Shown in pieces: positions 1-8,066 of a stretch of 20,643 bases of DNA. Source of the DNA: Halococcaceae archaeon (GTDB lineage Archaea; Halobacteriota; Halobacteria; Halobacteriales; Halalkalicoccaceae). Numbering within the stretch: the first letter of the stretch is position 1; every line of letters starts with the position of its first letter. The notes under the pieces were generated by a model that was not told the origin of the DNA, made no database searches, and worked only from the letters and a program-made list of their open reading frames with translations. A program made the translations under genes and the position numbers. Where the stretch lies: contig SKWB01000292.1 in assembly GCA_007129135.1 (NCBI GenBank), forward strand, positions 1 through 20,643, given 5' to 3'.

Positions 1-1
1 G

Positions 2-724
2 ATGGGCTTTCGGGTCTACCAGACCGTCGCGGAGGGTGATCAGCTGGTCGCCTCGTTCGACACGGGGACCGGTGCGCTCGAGGGGGTCGTGATCGGGACG
101 CGACTGGGCGCGGTGCGAACGGGGGCGATCGGCGGGGTCGCGGTCGACCACCTCGCCCGCGAGGACGCGCGCACGCTGGGGGTGCTCGGCTCCGGCCGAC
201 AGGCACGCACACAGGTCGAGGCCGCGGCGACGGTCCGGACGTTCGACGAGGCGAGGGTCTTCTCGCCGACGCGCGAGCACCGCGATGCGTTCGCGCGGGA
301 GATGTCCCGAGGGATGGAGTTCGAGGCGGTCGCCTCCGCCGAGGAGGCCGTCAGTGGTGCGGACGTACTGATCGTCGCGACGAGTTCGACGGAGCCGACG
401 TTCGACCCCGACTGGCTCGAACCGGGGGTGCACGTGACCACACTCGGTCCGAAGTTCGAGGGCGCGAGCGAGATCGACCCGTCGCTGCCCGCCCGCTGCG
501 ACTCGATCGTCACCGACTCGCTCGCACAGGTCGACGGCTACGATCGGCCGTACGTCGTTTCGGGTGCCGAGAGGGAACGGACGGTCGAACTCTCCACCGT
601 CGTCGTCGGCGAGCGGGAGGGTCGAACCGATCCGGACGACCGGACGCTGTTCTGTTCGGTCGGTCTCGCGGGGACGGAGGTCGTGCTTGCGCGGGCCGCC
701 TTCGAGGCGGCGACGAACGGGTAG
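2..724 (+). CDS. Ornithine cyclodeaminase / alanine dehydrogenase family protein (5' partial)
   Basis: The C-terminal ~240 residues of an NAD(P)-dependent enzyme of the ornithine cyclodeaminase/mu-crystallin family; the gene begins before the window, so the first in-frame ATG (base 2) is probably internal. The RTGA-x2-G segment (residues 39-45) typical of the family is followed by a Rossmann dinucleotide loop GSGRQA (63-68). A conserved block near 121-153 (DVLIVATSSTEP then GVHVTTLG) also fits. Family members run about 310-330 residues, so roughly 75-90 N-terminal residues, including substrate-binding lysine and arginine positions, lie upstream. Members either cyclise ornithine to proline, act as archaeal alanine dehydrogenases, or reduce cyclic imines and ketimines; sequence alone does not choose. 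No neighbour helps. Family assignment is firm, substrate unknown. Confidence 0.9.
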   Translation: MGFRVYQTVAEGDQLVASFDTGTGALEGVVIGTRLGAVRTGAIGGVAVDHLAREDARTLGVLGSGRQARTQVEAAATVRTFDEARVFSPTREHRDAFAREMSRGMEFEAVASAEEAVSGADVLIVATSSTEPTFDPDWLEPGVHVTTLGPKFEGASEIDPSLPARCDSIVTDSLAQVDGYDRPYVVSGAERERTVELSTVVVGEREGRTDPDDRTLFCSVGLAGTEVVLARAAFEAATNG

Positions 725-754
725 GGATCGGAACCGACGCCGGAAACACCGGGA

Positions 755-771
755 AAACATATATATTTATA
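755..771 (+). promoter_or_regulatory. Promoter of the lipoprotein gene (TATA box)
   Basis: An A/T-only run (aaaacatatatatttata) in GC-rich DNA is centred about 25 bases before the ATG at 787. That is the archaeal TATA-box position if transcription starts at or next to the start codon. No Shine-Dalgarno sequence precedes the ATG, which fits a leaderless mRNA. Confidence 0.6.
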
Positions 772-786
772 CCGTAATTTCCGAGT

Positions 787-1251
787 ATGGATCCGCTCTC
801 CAGACGGACCGTCCTCGGCGCGTGTGCGGGTATCACTGCCGGTCTCTCGGGTTGCCTCTCGGACGACGAGGATGACGAGCCGTCCGACGAGTTCCGTGCC
901 GAGACCGAACGCGAGGTCGACCTCGCCGACGTCAGGCTGGTCAACCACGACGACGGGGTCCACGACGTGAACGTGCTCGTCGAGCACGCGGCGGCGTTCG
1001 TCCACTGGGCGACCTACGAGGTCGAACCGGCCTCGGCCGGCGGCGGCGAGACGGTCGACGTCGACCTCCCGGACGAACCGGGCGAGACGGTCGTCCACGT
1101 CCGCGTCGACGACGAGTTCACCAGCGCGCCGCTGGCCGAACGCGACGGGGGACGCTGTGCCCGCGTGATGGGCGTTGTCGACAGCGACGGCTCGCCCTCG
1201 GTCTACCAGGGGGCGGGCGAGTGTGACGACGAGGAAGCCGAGGACGAGTGA
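787..1251 (+). CDS. Tat-exported lipoprotein, unknown function
   Basis: A 154-residue secreted protein. Its N-terminus has a twin-arginine motif (SRRTVLG, residues 5-11), a short hydrophobic stretch and a lipobox ending LSGC (Cys22). This is the usual haloarchaeal Tat-lipoprotein signal, so the mature protein should be lipid-anchored on the outer face of the membrane. The mature part starts with an acidic DDEDDE linker and ends in another acidic tail. Between them lies a compact domain of alternating beta-type segments (around 44-120) that reads like a small beta-sandwich, with Cys at about 119 and 147 that could form a disulphide. I do not recognise a specific family. A strong TATA-like box precedes it and hisH follows 45 bases after its stop with its own box, so it is probably monocistronic. 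Confidence 0.85.
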   Translation: MDPLSRRTVLGACAGITAGLSGCLSDDEDDEPSDEFRAETEREVDLADVRLVNHDDGVHDVNVLVEHAAAFVHWATYEVEPASAGGGETVDVDLPDEPGETVVHVRVDDEFTSAPLAERDGGRCARVMGVVDSDGSPSVYQGAGECDDEEAEDE

Positions 1252-1296
1252 TAACTCGGAACGAAACGACTTATCCGACTGGCGCGAACGGAGGCT

Positions 1297-1938
1297 ATGA
1301 ACGTCACGATCATCGACTACGGGGTGGGGAACCTCCGGAGCCTCCGTCGGGGGCTCGAACGCGCGGACGCGACGGTCTCCATCTCGGACGATCCGGACGA
1401 GATAGCCGACGCGGAGGCGCTCGTCCTCCCGGGCGTCGGCGCGTTCGGCGAGTGCGTGCGCAACTCACGGCCGTTCCACGACGTGCTCCTCGAGGCGGCA
1501 GAGGACACCCCGATCCTGGGGATCTGCGTCGGGCTCCAGCTCATGTTCACCGAGAGCACCGAGGGCGTCCCGGACGGCGAGACGATCGAGGGCCTCGACC
1601 TCATCCCGGGACGGGTCGAGCGGCTCCCGAGCGAGCGGGTGAAGGTACCGCACATGGGCTGGAACGAACTCTCGATCGAGCGCGAGCATCCGATCGTCGC
1701 GGGAGTGGGCGAGGGCGAGTACGCCTACTTCGTTCACTCCTACCGCTCGGACGTCGCGGATCACACGGTCGCCTCCTGTACCTACGGCGGCGGGTTCGCG
1801 GCGGTCGCGGCGAACGAGGCGGGGAACGTGATTGGGACGCAGTTCCACCCGGAGAAGAGCGGAGAAGCCGGGCTGCGGATCCTCGCGAACTTCGTCGCGT
1901 ACGCCGAGGACGCTGGAGACGGGATCGCCGCCGACTGA
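1297..1938 (+). CDS. hisH: Imidazole glycerol phosphate synthase, glutaminase subunit HisH
   Basis: Class I glutamine amidotransferase subunit of 213 residues, normal for HisH. It hydrolyses glutamine and channels ammonia to HisF, which makes imidazole glycerol phosphate and AICAR in histidine synthesis. The N-terminus has the HisH signature DYGVGNLRS (7-15), and LPGVGAFG (44-51) forms the oxyanion-strand region. The nucleophile elbow is GICVGLQ with Cys77, and His184 and Glu186 (HPEKS) complete the triad. HMGWN (119-123) is another family motif. The ATG at 1297 is supported by a TATA-like cttatcc near 1269-1275 and by alignment of the first residues to the family; a GGAGG lies just before the ATG. 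No other his gene is adjacent, as is usual in haloarchaea where his genes are scattered. Confidence 0.97.
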   Translation: MNVTIIDYGVGNLRSLRRGLERADATVSISDDPDEIADAEALVLPGVGAFGECVRNSRPFHDVLLEAAEDTPILGICVGLQLMFTESTEGVPDGETIEGLDLIPGRVERLPSERVKVPHMGWNELSIEREHPIVAGVGEGEYAYFVHSYRSDVADHTVASCTYGGGFAAVAANEAGNVIGTQFHPEKSGEAGLRILANFVAYAEDAGDGIAAD

Positions 1939-1995
1939 TCCTCTCCCGCGCGAGGAAAACGGGGCGTTTTTCTCCCCGTACGGGACTCACCCTGT

Positions 1996-2583
1996 GTGCA
2001 CGCGATCACGAACAGCGGGTGGGTCGAGGTGATCACCGGCTGTATGTTCGCCGGGAAGACCGAAGAGCTCCTGCGGAGGCTCAGACGCGCGGAGATCGCG
2101 GGCCAGTCGGTCGCGGCGTTCACCCCCGCGCTCGACGAGCGATACGGCGAGGCGACCATCGGCAGCCACTCGGGGGGCACCTGGGACGCCTACGTGATCG
2201 AGCCCGATCCGGGAGGCGTCAGGGAGATCCCCGAACACCTGAACGGCGAGCAGGTCGTCGCGATAGACGAGGCGAACTTCTTCCCCGCCGAGTTGATCGG
2301 CGTCTGCGAGGAACTAGCGAAGAACGGTCGGCGCGTGATCGTCTGCGGCACCGACCAGACGTTCCGCGGGGAGCCGTTCGAGCCGCTGCCGGGGCTGCTC
2401 GCGGTCGCCGAGTACGTCGAGAAGCTCCAGGCGATCTGTACGGTCTGTGGCGAGCCGGCGAGCCGGAACCAGCGGCTGATCGACGGCGAGCCCGCCCACG
2501 TCTCCGACCCGACGATCATGGTCGGGGCCGCGGAGGCCTACGAGGCGCGGTGTCGTAACTGCCATATCGTGCGCGGCGACTAG
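1996..2583 (+). CDS. tdk: Thymidine kinase (type II)
   Basis: Cytosolic thymidine kinase of the type II (TK1-like, zinc-binding) family, which phosphorylates thymidine, and usually deoxyuridine, to the monophosphate for pyrimidine salvage. The P-loop is GCMFAGKT (15-22). Asp91-Glu92 within DEANFF supply the Mg-binding and general-base positions, and CGTDQTF (117-123) matches the family. A C-terminal zinc site is formed by Cys148/Cys151 (CTVC) and Cys186/Cys189 (CRNCH), followed by a short tail. At 195 residues the length is typical. The start is GTG at 1996, with a T-rich box (gttttt, about 1965-1971) 26 bases upstream, giving a leaderless start; nothing upstream looks conserved. The Yip1-family gene starts 7 bases after the stop, so the two are probably cotranscribed. 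The window also carries udk, a second nucleoside-salvage kinase. Confidence 0.97.
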   Translation: MHAITNSGWVEVITGCMFAGKTEELLRRLRRAEIAGQSVAAFTPALDERYGEATIGSHSGGTWDAYVIEPDPGGVREIPEHLNGEQVVAIDEANFFPAELIGVCEELAKNGRRVIVCGTDQTFRGEPFEPLPGLLAVAEYVEKLQAICTVCGEPASRNQRLIDGEPAHVSDPTIMVGAAEAYEARCRNCHIVRGD

Positions 2584-2590
2584 GTCCGAC

Positions 2591-3193
2591 GTGACCCAGT
2601 GGATCGAGCAGTCGACAGGGGGCCGCGACCGGGGGCCGCGTGCGGTCGTCCGGGCGTGGGTCGAGGTGCTGACCCGCCCGCGACGCTTCTTCTCGCACGC
2701 GGTCGCCCCCGGGGACCAGGCGCCCGGCCTCACGTTCGCGATCTGCGTCGTCCTCGGCGCGCTGTTCGTCCGGCTCGTCACCGCCCCCGAGAGCTACCCG
2801 ACGCTCGCCGGCCAGCGCGCCCTCTCCGTGACGCTCGTGATCGGGCTGGTCGGGCTGCTCGTCGCCCCGCTCACCCTCCACCTCGTCGCGGCGCTCCAGA
2901 CCCTCTTCCTGATCCCGTTCGCGTCCGACCGCGGCGGGATCAGCGAGACGGTCCAGGTGATCGGCTACGCGGCGGCTCCCGGGCTCCTCGCGGGACTGCC
3001 GGTTCCCGAGATACAGGCGGCGGCCGCGCTCTACGGGACCGTCCTGCTCGTCGTCGGGGTGAGCGTGGTCCACCGCGTCTCGCTCACCAGGGCGGGGCTG
3101 CTCGCCGCGGCCCCGGCCTACGTCGTCTTCGGGGTCGGCTTCGGTGGTGCTGACGCCACCCTGACGGTCCTCGCGACGTGGGGACTGATGTAG
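2591..3193 (+). CDS. Yip1-family integral membrane protein
   Basis: A 200-residue membrane protein resembling the haloarchaeal branch of the Yip1 superfamily. The N-terminal ~45 residues are cytoplasmic and contain the segment LTRPRRFF (27-34) followed by APGDQAPGL, typical of the group. About five hydrophobic segments follow (around 46-65, 80-108, 120-135, 140-160 and 170-198), with DRGGISETVQVIGYAAAP in the middle as the characteristic loop and helix. In eukaryotes Yip1 proteins act in vesicle trafficking; archaeal relatives have no established role, so only membrane location is safe. The start is GTG, 7 bases after the tdk stop with no promoter between, which suggests readthrough transcription from tdk. 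The small gene downstream starts within or just after its end. Confidence 0.85.
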   Translation: MTQWIEQSTGGRDRGPRAVVRAWVEVLTRPRRFFSHAVAPGDQAPGLTFAICVVLGALFVRLVTAPESYPTLAGQRALSVTLVIGLVGLLVAPLTLHLVAALQTLFLIPFASDRGGISETVQVIGYAAAPGLLAGLPVPEIQAAAALYGTVLLVVGVSVVHRVSLTRAGLLAAAPAYVVFGVGFGGADATLTVLATWGLM

Positions 3194-3213
3194 CCGAGGG
3201 ACCTACCCCCACC

Positions 3214-3477
3214 GTGCTTACGCTCGACCTCTCGGAGTTCACGATAGAGCTGAAAGACGGATCGATCAAGAACGTCGGACCGACCAACAAGCGCGCCTCG
3301 GCGAAACTCTTCGACGTGGAGGAGGCGGAGGCCCGCGCGTTCGGCGACAAACGGGTGAAGCTCGTCTTCGGTGACGACGAGGGTAACGAGGTGCAGGTCG
3401 CGCTCTTCCCCGAGGAGGCCCGCGAGATCCGGGAGGGGATCGAGGCGCTCGAGGCCGACAGCCCGGTCTTCGAGTGA
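3214..3477 (+). CDS. Small conserved haloarchaeal protein, unknown function
   Basis: An acidic soluble protein of 87 residues from the GTG at 3214. An in-frame GTG at 3178 would give 99 residues but would overlap the upstream gene by 16 bases and add a low-complexity stretch (MGTDVAEGPTPT), so I prefer the later start; neither has a clear ribosome site. From 3214 it reads as a beta-rich segment with the signature ELKDGSIKNVGPTNKRAS, a second beta pair around KRVKLVF and NEVQVALFP, and a C-terminal helix (EEAREIREGIEALE). No catalytic motif, cysteine pair or membrane segment is present. I recognise it only as a widespread haloarchaeal type. It lies at the end of the tdk transcript run, and its stop (3475-3477) directly abuts the stop of the convergent methyltransferase gene. 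Confidence 0.75.
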   Translation: MLTLDLSEFTIELKDGSIKNVGPTNKRASAKLFDVEEAEARAFGDKRVKLVFGDDEGNEVQVALFPEEAREIREGIEALEADSPVFE

Positions 3478-4095
3478 TCAGGCCCGCCGGCGGAGCCGTC
3501 CCCGGACGAACGGCCGCACGGGGGTGATACCCGCCTCGACCCGCTCGATCTCGATCACGTCGAAGGCGTCGTGGCCGACGAACGTCGCGGCCGTGTCGCG
3601 GGTGAGGTGACAGCCGCCGGCGGTCTTCGTCCAAATCGGGTCGATCGCGCGCTGGAGGCGCGCGCGCCAGCCGTCGTCGCGGACGTGTTCGAGGAAGCGG
3701 AACTCGCCGCCGGGGCGGAGCACACGTGCCACCTCCGAGAGGGCGAGCTCGGGGTCGTCCACGGTACAGAAGACGATACCCGCGAGCACCGCGTCGAACG
3801 TGTCGTCGTCGTACGTGAGCGCCTCCGCGCGGTCGGCCCGGATCTCGACGTCGATCCCGAGCTCTCGCGCCCGGCGCGCCGCCCGCCGTCGCATGTGTGG
3901 GTCGGGTTCGATCGCGTGCAGGTCGGTCCCTCGGAGGTGTGGAAAGCTCGCACCCGTGCCCGCCCCGAGATCGAGTACCGGACCGGTCAGTCCCGCCGCG
4001 AGGTACTCGCGGTGGGGCGCGAAGAGGCGTTCTTCGGGGACGAGCGGGTCGTAGACGGCCGCGAACAGCGGATGGGAGATCTCGGTGTCCGACAT
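3478..4095 (-). CDS. Class I SAM-dependent methyltransferase, METTL7-like
   Basis: A 205-residue soluble methyltransferase. SAM-binding motif I is VLDLGAGTG (40-48), the acidic residue ending strand 2 is Glu63 (AIEPDP), motif II lies in DAVLAGIVFC (101-110), and RVLRPGGEFRFLEHV (124-138) follows. The C-terminal part (IDPIWTKTAGGCHLTRDT, 151-168) closely resembles the DP-x-W...GC-x-LTR block of the METTL7/UbiE-related group, whose human members METTL7A/B are thiol methyltransferases. Small-molecule thiol or lipid methylation is therefore an inference, not shown. The start ATG at 4095 has a TATA-like cttaac (plus strand about 4117-4123) 26 bases upstream, fitting a leaderless mRNA. It diverges from the S1/DHH gene and converges, without a single base of spacing, on the small gene ending at 3477. 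Confidence 0.9.
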   Translation of the reverse strand: MSDTEISHPLFAAVYDPLVPEERLFAPHREYLAAGLTGPVLDLGAGTGASFPHLRGTDLHAIEPDPHMRRRAARRARELGIDVEIRADRAEALTYDDDTFDAVLAGIVFCTVDDPELALSEVARVLRPGGEFRFLEHVRDDGWRARLQRAIDPIWTKTAGGCHLTRDTAATFVGHDAFDVIEIERVEAGITPVRPFVRGRLRRRA

Positions 4096-4227
4096 GGTCT
4101 CCTGTCGGCTGTGACCGTGTTAAGGTCCTCGGTAGACGGGGGTGCGATGATCTCGGAGGACGTACCTCCGACAGTGTGTCCGCTACGACGGCGCGCGGTG
4201 AAGCGTTCCGTCGCGCGCGTTTCGACA

Positions 4228-4240
4228 ACCGTTTTAGCAC
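4228..4240 (+). promoter_or_regulatory. Promoter of the S1/OB/DHH gene
   Basis: The sequence accgttttagcac puts a TTTTAG box about 28 bases before the ATG at 4262. No Shine-Dalgarno sequence lies next to the ATG, so a leaderless transcript is likely. Confidence 0.5.
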
Positions 4241-4261
4241 GGGGCTGTTTCACCCGTTCAT

Positions 4262-6343
4262 ATGGGCAGCTGTATCATTTGTGGGACCGCGGTAGACGGG
4301 ATCGTCTGCCAGTCCCACGAAGAAGACGTCTTCTTCCGGTTCACTGGAAACCGCCCGGACCAACTGACGGTCGGCCGCTTCTACGAGGGGACCGTAGACG
4401 GCTTCGCCGACTTCGGCGTCTTCGTCGACATCGGAGACCGCGTCACCGGACTGTTGCACAGGAGCAAGCTCGACAAGCGCCTCGAGAGCCTCGACTGGGA
4501 GCCGGGCGAGACCGTCTTCGTCCAGGTCATGGGCGTGCAGAACAACGGCAACATCGACCTCGGCTGGTCGATCCGTCAGTCGCCCCGCGAGTTCCGTGGC
4601 GAGGGGATCCAGACCCCCGAGGGCGACCACCTCCCGGAGGAGGACGCAGAGCCAGAGCCGGAATCCGAACCCGAACCCGAGGTCGACCAGACGGAGACGG
4701 AATCCGAGGCAGAGCCGGAACCCACCCAGGGTACCGAAGTGTCGGGCGAGGAGCCCGAACGAACCCCGCCAGAGGCGGTCGACGGGGGCGGCGGTTCGGT
4801 CGCAGTCCACCGCAGCGAGCCGACGACCGGGCTGGAGGACGTCTCCCGTGTGGAGGCCGCGAGCCTGGAGTCGGCGGTCGGCGAACGGGTTCGCGTGGAG
4901 GGGCGGATCGAGGGGGTCCGACAGACGAGCGGGCCGACGGTCTTCACGCTCCGCGACGAGACCGGGAGCGTCGAGTGCGCCGCGTTCGTCGAGGCGGGCG
5001 TGCGGGCCTACCCCGAGCGGGAGGAGGGCGACCTCGTCGCGCTCGTGGGCGACGTGGAGCACCACCAGGGGTCGGTCCAGATCGAGACGGAGACGCTCGC
5101 TTCCCTCGACGAGGAGGAGGCCTCTGCGGTCGTCTCGCGACTCGACGGCGCTCGGGACGCGGCGGCGGCCCCCGAGTCGACCGCGCTCCTCGCGGACGAG
5201 GACCCTGTCGATGGGGCGAGCGACACCGTCGTCGAGGCGGCGACGGCGATCCGTCGGGCGGTGTTCGACTCGCGGCCGATCGTCGTCCGCCACACCGCCA
5301 CCGCGGACGGCTACGTCGCGGGTGCGGCGATCGAACGCGCGGTCCTGCCGCTGGTCAGAGAGCACCACGACCGCGAGGACGCACAGTACCACTACTTCGA
5401 CCGGCATCCGCTCGACGGCGAGTCCTACGGCATGGGGGCGGCGACCGGCGACCTCACGCACATGCTGAGCGACCGCGAGCGCCACGACGAGAAGCTCCCG
5501 CTTGTCGTGCTGGTCGCTGCGGGCGGGACCGCAGAATCGGCCGACGGTATCGGCCTGCTCGACGTCTACGGCGTCGACCGGATCGTGATCGACGCGGGCC
5601 GGATCGACGACGCGGTCGCAGAGCGCGTCGAGACGGTGCTCACGGGCGAGGAGCTGACGACGACCGCGCTGGCCGCGAACGTCGCGGCGGTCGTCAACGA
5701 CGCGGTCCGTGAGGACCTCTCGCACCTCCCCGCGGTGAGCTACTGGGAGACCGCTCCCGAGGCCTACGCCGCGCTCGCGGCGGAGGCGGGCTACGACGAG
5801 GAGGGCCTGCGAGAGCTGCGAGAGGCCGTCACGCTGGAGGCGTACTACCAGGCCTACGAGGACAAACGCGAACTGATCTCGGACCTCCTGTTCGAGAACG
5901 ACGACGGCGTCAGGGGGCTGGCCTCGCACGTCGCCGAACAGTTCCGTGTGAAACTCGACACCGAACTCGACACCGCGCGGCCGAACGTCGAGGAGCACGA
6001 GGTCGGCGGCCTCCGCGTCGCGTCGCTCGACACCGACGCCTACACTCACCGTTTCGACTTCCCGCCGACGTCGCTGCTGCTCGACGCGCTGTTCAGGGAG
6101 CTTCGGGACGAGGAGCCGTTCGTTCTCCTCGGGCTCGACGAGTCGGAGCTTCGGATCCGAAGCTCCGAGGGCCTCGACGTCGAGGCGCTCGCAGAGCGCG
6201 TCGAGGAGCGGGTTCCGGACGCGGGTCTCACGGTCCGCGGAACGCGCCACGGTCGGCTGGAGTTCCTGATCGGTCGGCGCGAGGCCGTCCACGAGGCGAC
6301 CGTCGCGGCGCTCTCGGACGTCCTCCACGTCCCCCAGGCGTAG
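4262..6343 (+). CDS. DHH-superfamily (RecJ/Cdc45-like) protein with zinc finger, S1 and OB domains
   Basis: A 693-residue nucleic-acid-binding protein. In order: a small C-x2-C-x8-C-x2-H zinc knuckle (Cys4, Cys7, Cys16, His19); an S1 RNA-binding domain (about 36-105, with GRFYEGTVDGFADFGVFVDI); an acidic proline/glutamate linker (127-172, repeated EPEPE); an OB-fold (about 205-282); and a DHH-type phosphoesterase region (about 335-480) with a DHHA1-like C-terminal part. The DHH region keeps the first motif aspartate (Asp349 in TATADG). Where the family-defining DHH triad should stand it reads IDAGR (443-447), so the metal site looks degenerate. RecJ-family proteins in archaea are single-strand nucleases or, when degenerate, Cdc45-like replisome partners of GINS. 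I infer a nucleic-acid-binding or structural role rather than assured nuclease activity. It is flanked by its own promoter and by elp3. Confidence 0.88.
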   Translation: MGSCIICGTAVDGIVCQSHEEDVFFRFTGNRPDQLTVGRFYEGTVDGFADFGVFVDIGDRVTGLLHRSKLDKRLESLDWEPGETVFVQVMGVQNNGNIDLGWSIRQSPREFRGEGIQTPEGDHLPEEDAEPEPESEPEPEVDQTETESEAEPEPTQGTEVSGEEPERTPPEAVDGGGGSVAVHRSEPTTGLEDVSRVEAASLESAVGERVRVEGRIEGVRQTSGPTVFTLRDETGSVECAAFVEAGVRAYPEREEGDLVALVGDVEHHQGSVQIETETLASLDEEEASAVVSRLDGARDAAAAPESTALLADEDPVDGASDTVVEAATAIRRAVFDSRPIVVRHTATADGYVAGAAIERAVLPLVREHHDREDAQYHYFDRHPLDGESYGMGAATGDLTHMLSDRERHDEKLPLVVLVAAGGTAESADGIGLLDVYGVDRIVIDAGRIDDAVAERVETVLTGEELTTTALAANVAAVVNDAVREDLSHLPAVSYWETAPEAYAALAAEAGYDEEGLRELREAVTLEAYYQAYEDKRELISDLLFENDDGVRGLASHVAEQFRVKLDTELDTARPNVEEHEVGGLRVASLDTDAYTHRFDFPPTSLLLDALFRELRDEEPFVLLGLDESELRIRSSEGLDVEALAERVEERVPDAGLTVRGTRHGRLEFLIGRREAVHEATVAALSDVLHVPQA

Positions 6344-6407
6344 CACGAACGACACCCTTTTCGAGGCGCGCGCGCGAGGAACGGGTGATGATCGGCGCGA
6401 CGTTCGG

Positions 6408-8066
6408 GTGGTTCGCGTGAGCGAGAGCGTCAGTGATGCCTTCGCCCGGACCTGTCGACTGCTCGCCGAGCGGATCGTCGCGGGCGAGATCGAGCGCGAG
6501 GAGCTGGAGTCGGCGAAACTCGAGGCGTGTTCGCGCTTTTCCTCACCGAAGGTCCCGACCAACGCGGAGATTCGCGACCACGCCCCCGAGGGCGAGCGCG
6601 AGACGGTCGAGGCCGTCGTCAGGCGAAAGCCCGTCAGGACGGCCTCGGGCGTCTCGCCCGTGGCTATCATGACCTCGCCGCACATGTGCCCCCACGGGAA
6701 GTGTCTCTACTGCCCGGGCGGGCCCGCCAGCGAGTTCGACAGCGCCCAGAGCTACACGGGTCACGAACCCGCGGCCGCCCGCGGCGTCCAGAACGACTAC
6801 GACCCCTACGGACAGGTCACGCTCAGGCTCGAACAGCTACGAGAGATCGGCCACCCGGTCGACAAGGTCGAACTGATCCTGATGGGCGGGACGATGACCG
6901 CCCGGAGCCACGACTACCAGGAGCGGTTCGTCAAACGGGCGCTCGAGGCGATGAACGACTACGACGTGGAGGCGGAGCCGAACCCGGCGGAAGGCGAGAG
7001 CTTCGCGCAGGAGCCCGAGGAGGTCGAGTTCCGGTATCTGGAGGACGTGATCGCGGAGAACGAGACCGCCAGAGTTCGGAACATCGGGACGACGTTCGAG
7101 ACGAAGCCCGACTGGTGTGACCCCGAGCAGATCGACCGGATGCTCGACCTGGGCGGGACGAAGGTCGAAGTCGGCGTCCAGACGACGTTCGAGCGGATCA
7201 ACCGGGAGATGCACCGCGGCCACGGGATGGGGGCGTCGGTCGACGCCAATCGCAGGCTCAGGGACGCGGCGTTCAAAGTCGGCTTCCACATGATGCCCGG
7301 CCAGCCGGGGATGAGCCGCGAGATGTGTCTGGAGGACTTCCGGCGGATCTTCGAGCAGCCACAGTGGCGGCCGGACTACCTGAAGATCTACCCGATGCTG
7401 ATCGTCCGGGGGACCCGCACGTACGACATGTGGCGCCGCGGGGAGTACGAGCCCCTCGAGAACGAGGAGGCCGCGGAGCTGGTGGCGGAGATCAAGTCGA
7501 CGATACCGAAGTACGTCCGGCTCCAGCGCGTCCAGCGGGACATCCCTGCGGACTTCATCGACGCGGGCGTCTGGAAGTCGAACCTGCGCCAGCTCGCCCG
7601 CGAGCGGATGGCCGAACACGGCTGGACGTGTGAGTGTATCCGGTGTCGCGAGGTGGGGATGAACGAGGAGGAGCCGGAGTCCGTCGACCTCGACGTGCTC
7701 ACCTACGAGGCGGCCGGCGGTACGGAGCACTTCATCAGCTTCGAGGACCGGGAGAAGGGGCTGCTCGTCGGCTTCTGCCGGCTGCGCTTTCCCGGCGATC
7801 CCGTGAGACGTGAACTCCAGGACGCCGCCCTGATCCGGGAGCTCCACGTCTACGGGAGCGAGGTCACCGTCGGCGAGGAGGGCGCGAGCGAGGCAGACTG
7901 GCAGCACAAGGGCTACGGCCGACGGCTGATGACGACGGCGGAGGACCTCGCCGCGGACGCGGGCTACGGGAAGGTCAGCGTCATCAGCGGCATCGGCGCA
8001 CGCGAGTACTACCGGAACAAACTCGGCTACCACCAGGACGGTCCGTACGTCTCGAAGCGGGTCTGA
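6408..8066 (+). CDS. elp3: Elp3 tRNA uridine-34 carboxymethyl-modification enzyme (radical SAM + GNAT)
   Basis: A 552-residue archaeal Elp3 that adds the carboxymethyl group at C5 of wobble uridine-34 in tRNA, using SAM and acetyl-CoA in one polypeptide. The radical-SAM 4Fe-4S motif is CPHGKCLYC (Cys94, Cys99, Cys102) followed by PGGP. The domain contains the Elp3 stretches LMGGTMTARSHDYQ (158-171) and VGVQTTFERINREMHRGH. The C-terminal GNAT domain (about 400-552) has the acetyl-CoA loop QHKGYGRR (499-506) and ends EYYRNKLGYHQDGPYVSKR, the conserved Elp3 terminus. Length is normal. The start is uncertain: GTG at 6408, or GTG at 6417 giving MSESVSDAF. No clear TATA box sits 26 bases before either, so a leadered mRNA is possible. 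A T-rich run after the stop (8070-8077) may end transcription. No other modification genes adjoin it. Confidence 0.97.
   Translation: MVRVSESVSDAFARTCRLLAERIVAGEIEREELESAKLEACSRFSSPKVPTNAEIRDHAPEGERETVEAVVRRKPVRTASGVSPVAIMTSPHMCPHGKCLYCPGGPASEFDSAQSYTGHEPAAARGVQNDYDPYGQVTLRLEQLREIGHPVDKVELILMGGTMTARSHDYQERFVKRALEAMNDYDVEAEPNPAEGESFAQEPEEVEFRYLEDVIAENETARVRNIGTTFETKPDWCDPEQIDRMLDLGGTKVEVGVQTTFERINREMHRGHGMGASVDANRRLRDAAFKVGFHMMPGQPGMSREMCLEDFRRIFEQPQWRPDYLKIYPMLIVRGTRTYDMWRRGEYEPLENEEAAELVAEIKSTIPKYVRLQRVQRDIPADFIDAGVWKSNLRQLARERMAEHGWTCECIRCREVGMNEEEPESVDLDVLTYEAAGGTEHFISFEDREKGLLVGFCRLRFPGDPVRRELQDAALIRELHVYGSEVTVGEEGASEADWQHKGYGRRLMTTAEDLAADAGYGKVSVISGIGAREYYRNKLGYHQDGPYVSKRV

Noticed and set aside
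1248..2558. A 436-residue open frame on + across hisH and tdk
   Set aside because: Arginine/glycine-rich low-complexity translation, a frame shadow of two clearly recognised genes; GC-rich DNA leaves such frames open by default.
3571..5712. A 713-residue open frame on + through the methyltransferase and the DHH gene
   Set aside because: Crosses two real genes in the wrong frame, and its translation is Arg/Gly-rich.
4250..6685. An 811-residue open frame on - opposite the DHH gene
   Set aside because: Antisense shadow with no recognisable motif; the plus strand encodes clear S1, OB and DHH domains.
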